Position numbers and translations under genes: made by a program. A model generated the notes under the pieces. That model did no database searches. It was not told the origin of the DNA and saw nothing but the letters and a program-made list of their open reading frames with translations. A stretch of 45,136 nt of DNA from an uncultured Bacteroidales bacterium (GTDB lineage Bacteria > Bacteroidota > Bacteroidia > Bacteroidales > Bacteroidaceae), in NCBI GenBank assembly GCA_937916465.1, contig CALFTK010000012.1, positions 1 through 45,136 on the forward strand, written 5' to 3'. Below, piece by piece: positions 26,071-33,321 of this stretch (the first letter of the stretch is position 1; the number at the start of each line of letters is the position of its first letter).

Positions 26071-26865
26071 ATGAAACAATATCTTGACCTACTAAATAGA
26101 ATACTGAATGAGGGTGTTCATAAAGAAGACCGTACAGGTACGGGTACAATAAGTGTATTTGGTCATCAGATGCGTTTTAATTTAGAGGATGGTTTCCCAC
26201 TGCTCACTACTAAGAAACTGCATTTGAAATCTATAATATATGAACTGCTCTGGTTTCTAAAGGGCGATACCAATGCTAAATATCTGCAAGATAATGGAGT
26301 CCGTATTTGGAATGAGTGGGCAGACCCCGATGGTAATCTGGGACATATCTACGGCTATCAATGGCGTTCATGGCCCGATTATGAAGGAGGCTTTATAGAC
26401 CAGATAAGCGAAGCTGTAGATGCTATTAAGAATAATCCCGATTCTCGTAGAATTATAGTTAGCGCATGGAATGTGGCCGATTTGAAGAATATGAATCTGC
26501 CTCCTTGTCACGCATTCTTCCAGTTCTATGTGGCAGATGGTAAATTAAGCCTGCAGCTCTATCAGCGTAGTGCGGACAGTTTTCTTGGTGTACCTTTTAA
26601 TATAGCATCATACGCATTATTGTTAATGATGATGGCTCAGGTAACAGGTTTGAAACCGGGTGAATTTATACATACAACAGGCGATACTCATCTCTATACA
26701 AACCATCTGGAGCAGGCTAAACTGCAACTTACCAGAGAGCCTCGTCCGTTGCCAAAGATGAAGATTAACCCCGATGTAAAGAGTATCTTCGATTTCAAAT
26801 ATGAAGATTTTGAACTTGTAGATTACGATCCGCATCCACATATTAAAGGTGTTGTAGCAGTATGA
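26071..26865 (+). CDS. thyA: Thymidylate synthase
   Basis: The 264-residue enzyme, exactly the usual length, makes dTMP from dUMP with methylene-tetrahydrofolate. The catalytic Cys146 lies in NLPPCHAFFQFYV, preceded by SRRIIVSAWNV. The start YLDLLNRILNEG and the phosphate-binding RTGTGTISVFG are intact, as is the conserved end LVDYDPHPHIKGVVAV. Its stop overlaps the folA start by 4 nt (ATGA), so the two are translationally linked. This suits their shared folate cycle: thyA yields dihydrofolate, which folA reduces. Confidence 0.97.
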   Translation: MKQYLDLLNRILNEGVHKEDRTGTGTISVFGHQMRFNLEDGFPLLTTKKLHLKSIIYELLWFLKGDTNAKYLQDNGVRIWNEWADPDGNLGHIYGYQWRSWPDYEGGFIDQISEAVDAIKNNPDSRRIIVSAWNVADLKNMNLPPCHAFFQFYVADGKLSLQLYQRSADSFLGVPFNIASYALLLMMMAQVTGLKPGEFIHTTGDTHLYTNHLEQAKLQLTREPRPLPKMKINPDVKSIFDFKYEDFELVDYDPHPHIKGVVAV

Positions 26866-27338
26866 TTACTATTATTGTAGCTATAGCAGAGAATGGTGCA
26901 ATAGGTTACAAAAACGAACTGTTGTATCGTATCTCTGCCGATTTAAAGCGTTTTAAGGCCTTAACAACAGGACATACTGTGATGATGGGTAGAAAGACAT
27001 TTCTTTCTTTGCCAAAGGGAGCATTGCCAAACAGGAGAAATATTGTTCTTACAAGAGATGCTAATGCACAGTTTCCTGGAACAGAGACATTTGTATCTAT
27101 AGAAGATGCATTGGCTGCTGTGGGTGCAGATGAACAGGTTTTTGTAATAGGCGGGGCAGAAATTTACAGACAGACCATGCCAATAGCAGATAGGCTGGAA
27201 GTTACGCTTGTACACGATATACCTGCAAATGCTGATGCTTATTTTCCTGAAATCTCAGATGAATGGCATGTGGTAGCACAAGAAGATTTTACACCGGAAG
27301 ATGCTCCGGCGTACTCTTTTATTACATACAGCAAATAA
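26862..27338 (+). CDS. folA: Dihydrofolate reductase
   Basis: The 158-residue enzyme reduces dihydrofolate with NADPH. It starts ITIIVAIAENGAIGYKNEL. The catalytic acid is Asp27 in RISADLKRFK, and the cofactor motifs HTVMMGRKTFLSLP and VFVIGGAEIYRQ are both present. The ATG overlaps the thyA stop, and a perfect hairpin terminator follows 20 nt after the stop. Length is normal for a chromosomal, trimethoprim-sensitive type, though sensitivity cannot be read from the sequence. Confidence 0.97.
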   Translation: MITIIVAIAENGAIGYKNELLYRISADLKRFKALTTGHTVMMGRKTFLSLPKGALPNRRNIVLTRDANAQFPGTETFVSIEDALAAVGADEQVFVIGGAEIYRQTMPIADRLEVTLVHDIPANADAYFPEISDEWHVVAQEDFTPEDAPAYSFITYSK

Positions 27339-27358
27339 CATTAACCTATATGAAAAAC

Positions 27359-27389
27359 TAACGGCTGGAACATTTCATTCCAGCCGTTA
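27359..27389. terminator. Convergent terminator between folA and mutB
   Basis: A perfect 12-bp stem has arms TAACGGCTGGAA (27359-27370) and TTCCAGCCGTTA (27378-27389) with a 7-nt loop. It lies 20 nt after folA and 22 nt past the mutB stop, so it can serve both. Confidence 0.85.
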
Positions 27390-27411
27390 ATGTTATCTGT
27401 TGTATAAACTA

Positions 27412-29556
27412 TTATTCTGCATTAAGCAAATTCATAATTTCACAAGCCGATTTAGCAACACTGGTACCAGGACCAAATATTGCAGCAGCACCTGCCTGAT
27501 ATAGATAGTCGTAATCCTGTGCAGGGATAACACCACCCACGATTACAAGAATATCTTCGCGACCAAGTTTCTTCAGTTCTTCAATTACCTGAGGAACCAA
27601 AGTCTTGTGACCTGCAGCAAGTGAAGAAACGCCAAGTACGTGAACATCGTTTTCTACTGCATCGCGAGCGGCTTCTGCAGGAGTCTGGAACAATGGACCC
27701 ATATCAACGTCAAAACCACAGTCTGCAAAACCTGTTGCTACAACCTTAGCACCACGGTCGTGACCGTCCTGACCCATCTTTGCAATCATAATTCTTGGAC
27801 GACGTCCTTCGTTCTTTGCAAAACGGTCTGTTTCAGCGCAAGCTTTCTCAAAGTCTGCGTCTTTCTTGCTTTCTGATGAATACACGCCTGAAATAGTTCT
27901 GATTATTGCTTTGTATCTGCCTACTACCTTTTCGCAAGCATCTGAAATTTCACCAAGTGAAGCACGCAGTTTAGCTGCTTCTACTGCAAGTTCAAGCAGG
28001 TTGCCTTCGCCCGATTCTACACAAGCAGTGATAGCATCCAATGCTTTCTGAACAGCAGCTTCGTCACGGTTAGCACGCAATTCGTTCAGTTTTGCAATCT
28101 GTTCTTCGCGTACAGCTGTGTTGTCGATTTCCAAAATGTCGATTGGATCTTCTTTTTCCAAACGATATTTGTTTGTACCAACGATAGTCTGAGTACCTGA
28201 GTCGATACGAGCCTGTGTACGAGCAGCAGCCTCTTCGATACGCATCTTTGGAATACCTGATTCAATAGCCTTAGCCATACCACCAAGTTTTTCAATTTCC
28301 ATGATGTGTTCCCAAGCCTTGTGAGCAATTTCGTTAGTCAGAGATTCAATGTAGTAAGAACCTGCCCATGGGTCAACGTTCTTGCATACGCTTGTCTCTT
28401 CCTGAATATAGATCTGAGTGTTACGAGCAATACGGGCACTGAAGTCTGTTGGCAGAGCAATAGCTTCGTCAAGAGCATTGGTGTGCAGTGACTGTGTATG
28501 ACCAAGAGCTGCAGCCATAGCTTCAATACATGTACGACCTACGTTGTTGAATGGATCTTGTTCTGTCAATGACCAACCTGAAGTCTGACAGTGTGTACGC
28601 AATGCCAATGATTTAGGATTCTTAGGATTGAATGTCTTAACAATCTTAGCCCAAAGCAGACGAGCAGCACGCATCTTTGCAATTTCCATCAAGTGGTTTG
28701 TACCAATAGCCCAGAAGAATGACAGACGTGGTGCAAAAGCATCAATATCGATACCTGCATTAACACCTGCGCGCAGATATTCCCAACCGTCAGCAAGAGT
28801 GTATGCCAATTCAATGTCGGCTGTAGCACCTGCTTCCTGCATGTGGTAACCTGAAATAGAGATGCTGTTGAACTTAGGCATGTTCTTTGAAGTGTATTCA
28901 AAGATGTCGCTGATAATCTTCATAGAGAACTTTGGAGGATAGATATAGGTGTTACGAACCATAAATTCCTTCAAAATATCATTCTGAATAGTACCTGCCA
29001 ATTCTTCCAATTTTGCACCTTGTTCAAGAGCTGCGGTGATGTAGAATGCCATGATAGGAAGTACGGCACCGTTCATAGTCATAGAAACAGACATCTTGTT
29101 CAAAGGAATACCTGCAAACAGAGTCTTCATGTTTTCTACTGAACAGATAGATACACCTGCCTTACCTACGTCACCTACTACGCGAGCGTTATCAGGGTTG
29201 TAACCACGGTGTGTTGGAAGGTCAAAAGCAACTGACAAACCTTTCTGACCGCTGGCAAGGTTACGGCGATAGAATGCGTTTGATTCTTCGGCAGTAGAGA
29301 AACCTGCATACTGACGGATAGTCCAAGGACGCATTACATACATTGTTGAATATGGGCCACGCAAGAATGGAGCTACACCGGCAGCGTAGTTCAGGTGTTC
29401 CATACCCTCTAAATCTTCTTTGGTATATACAGGCTTAACGTCAATCAATTCAGGAGTTTTCCAGTTGGCCTCAATACCATTATTTTTCTGCCACTCCATA
29501 CCATTTTGGTTCTGGAAACCGGCATAAATATCAACTTTGCTGAAATCTTTTCTCAT
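27412..29556 (-). CDS. mutB: Methylmalonyl-CoA mutase, large (catalytic) subunit
   Basis: The 714-residue subunit interconverts succinyl-CoA and methylmalonyl-CoA with adenosylcobalamin, the key step of propionate formation in Bacteroidales. The TIM-barrel half has the RGPYSTMYVMRPWTIRQYAG line near residue 65 and QTSGWSLTEQDPFNN. The C-terminal B12 domain carries the lower-axial-ligand motif DGHDRGAK with His599 and later VIVGGVIPAQDY. Length is standard. It follows mutA by 8 nt and shares its promoter. A stem-loop terminator closes the unit. No epimerase, carboxylase or chaperone gene is adjacent. Confidence 0.96.
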   Translation of the reverse strand: MRKDFSKVDIYAGFQNQNGMEWQKNNGIEANWKTPELIDVKPVYTKEDLEGMEHLNYAAGVAPFLRGPYSTMYVMRPWTIRQYAGFSTAEESNAFYRRNLASGQKGLSVAFDLPTHRGYNPDNARVVGDVGKAGVSICSVENMKTLFAGIPLNKMSVSMTMNGAVLPIMAFYITAALEQGAKLEELAGTIQNDILKEFMVRNTYIYPPKFSMKIISDIFEYTSKNMPKFNSISISGYHMQEAGATADIELAYTLADGWEYLRAGVNAGIDIDAFAPRLSFFWAIGTNHLMEIAKMRAARLLWAKIVKTFNPKNPKSLALRTHCQTSGWSLTEQDPFNNVGRTCIEAMAAALGHTQSLHTNALDEAIALPTDFSARIARNTQIYIQEETSVCKNVDPWAGSYYIESLTNEIAHKAWEHIMEIEKLGGMAKAIESGIPKMRIEEAAARTQARIDSGTQTIVGTNKYRLEKEDPIDILEIDNTAVREEQIAKLNELRANRDEAAVQKALDAITACVESGEGNLLELAVEAAKLRASLGEISDACEKVVGRYKAIIRTISGVYSSESKKDADFEKACAETDRFAKNEGRRPRIMIAKMGQDGHDRGAKVVATGFADCGFDVDMGPLFQTPAEAARDAVENDVHVLGVSSLAAGHKTLVPQVIEELKKLGREDILVIVGGVIPAQDYDYLYQAGAAAIFGPGTSVAKSACEIMNLLNAE

Positions 29557-29564
29557 AGCTTCGC

Positions 29565-31427
29565 TTATTTTATGCCTAATGTGGCGTTATACTCTTTAAG
29601 TGTTTCAAGCACGTTGCAACGAACGTGTATGAAATTTTCTATACCTGCAGCTTTCAGATCTTCTGCACAAGCAGGATTACCTGCTACAATGAACATAGCT
29701 TTGCCGTCTATTGCCTTAAATGCAGGAATAGCGTATTCTGCATATTCATCATCGCTTGAACAGAGAACAATAATGTCTGCTTTTGCATCCATAGCAGCCT
29801 GAACACCCTCTTCTACAGTTTTGAAGCCAAGGTTGTCTATAACTTCGTAACCTGCGCAAGCCAGGAAGTTGCAGCTGAACTGTGCACGTGCCTGACGCAT
29901 AGCTAAGTTACCTATAGTAAGCATAAATGCCTTTGGACGACGACCACTCTTTTCAGTCTGTAAACGCAATGCTTCAAATTCGCTAGCTTCACGGTCAAAG
30001 TTCAATGTCTTGTATGGACGTTCGCACTCCTCTTTACCTCCACAGCAACAGCACTTTTCTAATGGAAGTTTGCCATCAGCAAGTTCTGTGAAGTTAGGGA
30101 ACTGGTTTGTACCAAGTAGAATTTCACGGCGTTTAGCAGCGGCTTCGTGGCGAGCAGTGTTGCTTGCATTGATGCTATCCTGAACAGTGCCTGCGTGAGC
30201 TGCTTCTAACATACCACCTGCATTTTCAACCTCTGTGAAGAGTTTCCATGCCTGTTCTGCAATAGAAGCGGTAAGTGTTTCAATGTAGTATGAACCGGCT
30301 GAAGGATCAACTACCTTATCCAAATGACACTCTTCTTTAAGCAGTAACTGCTGGTTACGTGCCAAGTGTTCTGAAAACTCTGCGGGTTCAGCGTATGCCT
30401 TGTCAAACGGAGTAACAGTCATAGAGTGAATACCTGCTATAGCAGCACTCATTGATTCTGTCTGTGTACGTAGCAAGTTTACGTGGCTGTCAAACAGTGT
30501 AAGGTTGAATGATGATGTCTCTGCATGTGCAATCATTTTGCAGCTGCAGTCGCATTTTGGTTCGTATTGTTTAACTATTTCTGCCCACAACATACGTGCT
30601 GCGCGGAATTTTGCAATTTCCATAAAGTAATTGCTACTAATACCGAAGTTAAATTTGATAGCTTTTGCAGCTGCATCGGCAGAAACACCCATTTCAGTAA
30701 GGGTGTTCATATATTCATTACCCCATGCAAGTGCATAACCCAATTCCTGGAATATGTATGAACCTGCATTGTTTAGTGATAAAGCATTTACTGAAATTGG
30801 ACGGAATTTTGGGAATGCAGCACAAGTTTCAATAAGAGCTTTTGCTATCTCTTTCCAGTTTTCAACATCTTTACCTTTTGAAAGGATAGTGTTGATTGCA
30901 TCAAAATTGATAGAACCCTGAACTTTTTCTGCATTGTAGTTCTTTGCAGCATACTCTGCCATTACTATCTCTGCCAATTCCAAAGATTTTTTCTGGCAAG
31001 TGCAGAAATTGATTTCAATAGCTTCCGGATTGATTCCGTCTATAAGAGTGAGGATGTTCTCTTTGTTAACATCTTTACCCTTAATTCTGAAACAGAAAGA
31101 ATCTACGCCCTTTTCAGTAAGTTTTACTGCTTTAGCATTAGCCTCTTTGAAATCTGTTACTACGATTGATTGGCGTACCAACCAACTGTTGTCACTCTTT
31201 TTGTTACCGCGCAAGAATGGGAATTCACCCGGAAGTGCGTCAGTACTCTTCAAACCTTCAATGTCGTTTGCGCGATAAAAAGGCTGAACTTTGAAACCTT
31301 CGTTTGTCTTCCAAACCAACTTCTTTTCAAAATCGCCACCTTTTAAGTCTGTAGTGACTTTTTCCAACCACTCTTCTGTGGATACAGGTGGAAATTCAGA
31401 AAATAGTTTTTCTTTGTTGTTTGCCAT
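29565..31427 (-). CDS. mutA: Methylmalonyl-CoA mutase, small subunit
   Basis: The 620-residue partner of the catalytic chain has the same barrel and a Rossmann-like end. The B12 motif is degraded: LTIGNLAMRQARAQFSCNFL has no DxHxxG, as known for small subunits. A Cys-rich insert (LEKCCCCGGKEECERP) sits near residue 470, between the two domains. This is a striking loop of six cysteines in 14 residues, whose use (metal or structure) I cannot tell. The gene is first in the mutA-mutB operon. A TATCTTTG -7 box reads on the minus strand at 31496-31503, with a TTG at about 31525-31527 as a possible -33. Confidence 0.94.
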   Translation of the reverse strand: MANNKEKLFSEFPPVSTEEWLEKVTTDLKGGDFEKKLVWKTNEGFKVQPFYRANDIEGLKSTDALPGEFPFLRGNKKSDNSWLVRQSIVVTDFKEANAKAVKLTEKGVDSFCFRIKGKDVNKENILTLIDGINPEAIEINFCTCQKKSLELAEIVMAEYAAKNYNAEKVQGSINFDAINTILSKGKDVENWKEIAKALIETCAAFPKFRPISVNALSLNNAGSYIFQELGYALAWGNEYMNTLTEMGVSADAAAKAIKFNFGISSNYFMEIAKFRAARMLWAEIVKQYEPKCDCSCKMIAHAETSSFNLTLFDSHVNLLRTQTESMSAAIAGIHSMTVTPFDKAYAEPAEFSEHLARNQQLLLKEECHLDKVVDPSAGSYYIETLTASIAEQAWKLFTEVENAGGMLEAAHAGTVQDSINASNTARHEAAAKRREILLGTNQFPNFTELADGKLPLEKCCCCGGKEECERPYKTLNFDREASEFEALRLQTEKSGRRPKAFMLTIGNLAMRQARAQFSCNFLACAGYEVIDNLGFKTVEEGVQAAMDAKADIIVLCSSDDEYAEYAIPAFKAIDGKAMFIVAGNPACAEDLKAAGIENFIHVRCNVLETLKEYNATLGIK

Positions 31428-31495
31428 AAAATAACTTATATAACTTGTATAATAATTACTTTCCTGTCTTTAGCTCTTTTGGGGCATAGACAAGA

Positions 31496-31527
31496 CAAAG
31501 ATACACCTTTTTCTCCTATTATATACA
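31496..31527 (-). promoter_or_regulatory. Promoter of mutA-mutB
   Basis: On the minus strand TATCTTTG (31496-31503) matches the -7 consensus, with TATTG about 21 nt upstream at the -33 place. The 12-bp sequence ATAAGGTGGTAT (31528-31539) abuts this -33 region and recurs inverted at 16752-16763. No cobalamin riboswitch is visible in the short leader. Confidence 0.55.
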
Positions 31528-31566
31528 ATAAGGTGGTATTTTTTATTCTGATAAATTATTTCCCTA

Positions 31567-31600
31567 TTTGTAGCAGTGATTGACAAAATGTATATATTTG
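31567..31600 (+). promoter_or_regulatory. Promoter of the SGNH hydrolase gene
   Basis: TTTG at 31567-31570 and TATATTTG at 31593-31600 are 22 nt apart, close to the Bacteroidota layout. The start codon is 21 nt further on. Confidence 0.6.
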
Positions 31601-31621
31601 CAGATATAAATTTTAAACTTT

Positions 31622-32281
31622 ATGAAGAAAGTTCTATTTACTTTGCTTATGATTACTGCAACAATTGCTGTTGCGGCACAGACAAAAAAAGTTTCTATTT
31701 TGGGCGATTCTTATTCTACCTATAAAGGAATAATCCCAAGTAACTATTCAACATTCTATCCTGATGCAAACAACGACGTATCCAGTGTAGAGCAAACTTG
31801 GTGGAGTCTATACATAAAGGCAAAAGGATACCAGTTGGAGAAAAATGATTCATGGGGTGGTACTACTATTTGTGGTACAGGATATGGTAGAATGGATTCA
31901 TCACGTTCAAACTTTATTTCGCGAGTAGATAGTTTGGGTAATCCCGATATTATATTTGTTTTTGGCGGTACAAACGATGCATGGGCAAATTCTCCTGTAG
32001 GTGAATATCAATACTCTGATTGGACAAAAGATGATTGCAAAAATTTCAGACCGGCTCTTGCTTGTCTTTTGGATATGCTTCAGAAACGCTATCCTAAAGC
32101 AAGTATATATTCTATCCTGAATTCAGAACTTAGAGAGCCTATCAACGAGTCTTTCCGTGAAATATGTAAGCATTATAATGTGCAACTAATTGAACTTCAC
32201 GATATTGAGAAACAGAATGGTCACCCTTCAGTAAGTGGTATGAAGAGTATTTGTGATCAACTGTTAGAGGCTATAAAATAA
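31622..32281 (+). CDS. Secreted SGNH/GDSL-family hydrolase
   Basis: The 219-residue protein has a signal peptide cut near AVAAQ (residue 20). SILGDSYSTYKG follows, with the nucleophile Ser30, then the oxyanion Gly/Asn motifs (GTTICGTGYG and FVFGGTNDAW). The catalytic His is His201 in NGHPSVSGM. The Asp normally three residues before it is not there (KQNGH), so it may use a Ser-His pair or another acid. Likely an esterase or acetyl-esterase acting on glycans outside the cytoplasm, but the substrate is unknown. It has its own promoter and a textbook terminator. Confidence 0.85.
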   Translation: MKKVLFTLLMITATIAVAAQTKKVSILGDSYSTYKGIIPSNYSTFYPDANNDVSSVEQTWWSLYIKAKGYQLEKNDSWGGTTICGTGYGRMDSSRSNFISRVDSLGNPDIIFVFGGTNDAWANSPVGEYQYSDWTKDDCKNFRPALACLLDMLQKRYPKASIYSILNSELREPINESFREICKHYNVQLIELHDIEKQNGHPSVSGMKSICDQLLEAIK

Positions 32282-32306
32282 ATTACTCTCTTAATTTGTA
32301 TATTAC

Positions 32307-32344
32307 CCCGGTGTATCTTCGGATTCACCGGGTTTGTTGTTTCT
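32307..32344 (+). terminator. Terminator of the SGNH gene with a UUCG loop
   Basis: Arms CCCGGTG (32307-32313) and CACCGGG (32326-32332) enclose a T-T mismatch and a 3-bp stem closed by the very stable C(UUCG)G tetraloop. A T-rich tail follows. Confidence 0.88.
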
Positions 32345-32436
32345 AAGGTTCATCGATGTTATGGCGTATTAGTACTAAGAAGGATAAAAAAATATAATTG
32401 TGTACCGTTTTGGATGCCATATCCAATGAAAAGTAC

Positions 32437-32444
32437 TATATTTG
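32437..32444 (+). promoter_or_regulatory. -7 box of the toxin-antitoxin pair
   Basis: TATATTTG matches TAnnTTTG. It overlaps an in-frame TTG at 32442, which rules that codon out as a start and leaves the ATG at 32472, about 27 nt downstream. A TTTG lies at 32409-32412, slightly too far for an ideal -33 box. Confidence 0.6.
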
Positions 32445-32471
32445 CGATATACTTTTAATGATATTGGATTT

Positions 32472-32741
32472 ATGTTGGTAATTAGCAGTAGAGAATTTAG
32501 AGCAAAAACAGGCTACTATTTGCAAATGGTAGCCAATGGGATAGATGTGATACTTAAATCAAGAGATTCTGGTAGCTTTAGATTGACACCGGTAAAAGAG
32601 AGTGATATGGTGATGAGTGAAAAAGAGTTTTATGAAAAGCTTGATCGTTCTATCCAAGAGGCTAAGGATGGTAAAGTAATAAGTCAAAAAGATGGGGAAA
32701 AAATAGATGATTTTATAGATAGAATGTTATGTACAGAATAA
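32472..32741 (+). CDS. Antitoxin, Phd/YefM-like
   Basis: The 89-residue protein starts MLVISSREFRAKTGYYLQMV, the typical DNA-binding opening of YefM-type antitoxins in Bacteroidota. ILKSRDSGSFRLTPV follows, then a charged, unstructured-looking C-terminal half that would wrap the toxin. A longer frame reaches back to a TTG at 32442, but the promoter -7 box overlaps it, so the ATG at 32472 is preferred. It overlaps the toxin gene by 13 nt. The pair should bind and repress its own promoter, as related modules do. Confidence 0.85.
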   Translation: MLVISSREFRAKTGYYLQMVANGIDVILKSRDSGSFRLTPVKESDMVMSEKEFYEKLDRSIQEAKDGKVISQKDGEKIDDFIDRMLCTE

Positions 32742-33004
32742 TCTTTACCGAAGAAGCACAAAAAGATTTGCAGATGCTGCAAAGAAAAGCACCATACACG
32801 TTAAAGAAACTGAAATCTCTACTAATTGAATTGCAAGAACATCCACGAATTGGTACAGGACAAATTGAGCAATTGAAATACTATGAAGAAGAGACTTGGT
32901 CAAGGCGTATTAACAAAGAACATAGATTGGTGTATCGTATTTATGATGATGTAGTTGAAGTATTGGTGTTGTCCACTTATGGACATTATTCCAAAATAGA
33001 TTAG
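32729..33004 (+). CDS. Toxin, YoeB/Txe-type mRNA interferase
   Basis: The 91-residue toxin of the RelE/ParE fold has the YoeB lines MYRIIFTEEAQKDL, ETWSRRINKEHRLVYRI and STYGHYSK. Likely catalytic residues are Glu47, Arg59/Arg60, Arg66 and His86 with Tyr87 near the end, all present, so it looks active. Such toxins cut mRNA in the ribosome and halt translation until the antitoxin is remade. Translation starts inside the antitoxin gene (13-nt overlap), giving coupling. An odd cluster of inverted repeats follows. It may be a small mobile or accessory insertion between core genes. Confidence 0.9.
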   Translation: MYRIIFTEEAQKDLQMLQRKAPYTLKKLKSLLIELQEHPRIGTGQIEQLKYYEEETWSRRINKEHRLVYRIYDDVVEVLVLSTYGHYSKID

Positions 33005-33022
33005 TAAGCTTTACAAAATATC

Positions 33023-33290
33023 CTGGGGAGTTTACGTGGCTTGAAAGAGGCTTTCACTACCTTTAATCCGCTAAAGCGTCTTGAAGGTAAACTGCGCCTC
33101 GGGAGAACAAAACAAAATGCTCCGCATTTGTTTCTAGTATGCTGAGGTTCGTAAAAGCTCTTGCAACAAGTTGCAAACTTTTACTATCCTCACCATAAAA
33201 AATAAGCAAGCTTATTTTGTTCTCCGCTCGGCTTGTATTACCTTTGTCCCCCCGAATGGAGGAGGGTCTGGGAAGGACCTGAATAGTTGC
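33023..33290. repeat. Cluster of nested inverted repeats between the toxin and a transporter gene
   Basis: No reading frame fits. Several stems are present. TACCTT/AAGGTA (33058-33063, 33084-33089) enclose CGCT/AGCG. GAGAACAAAA (33103-33112) pairs with TTTTGTTCTC (33215-33224). AAATGC/GCATTT lie at 33115-33129. A 50-nt hairpin at 33143-33192 has stems TGAGG/CCTCA, GTAAAAG/CTTTTAC and TTGCAAC/GTTGCAA. AAAATAAGC/GCTTATTTT lie at 33199-33218. It resembles a dispersed Bacteroidales repeat or a structured RNA. No coding gene fits inside. Confidence 0.6.
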
Positions 33291-33321
33291 TATTTATTTA
33301 ATTGTAAATTATTGGTTAGTA

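Noticed and set aside
31428..31621. Possible cobalamin riboswitch ahead of mutA
   Set aside because: The leader from the -7 box to the start is about 65 nt, too short for the B12 fold, and I see no B12-box.
33023..33290. CRISPR array or retron
   Set aside because: The repeats are inverted, not regularly spaced direct repeats, and no cas or reverse transcriptase gene is present.
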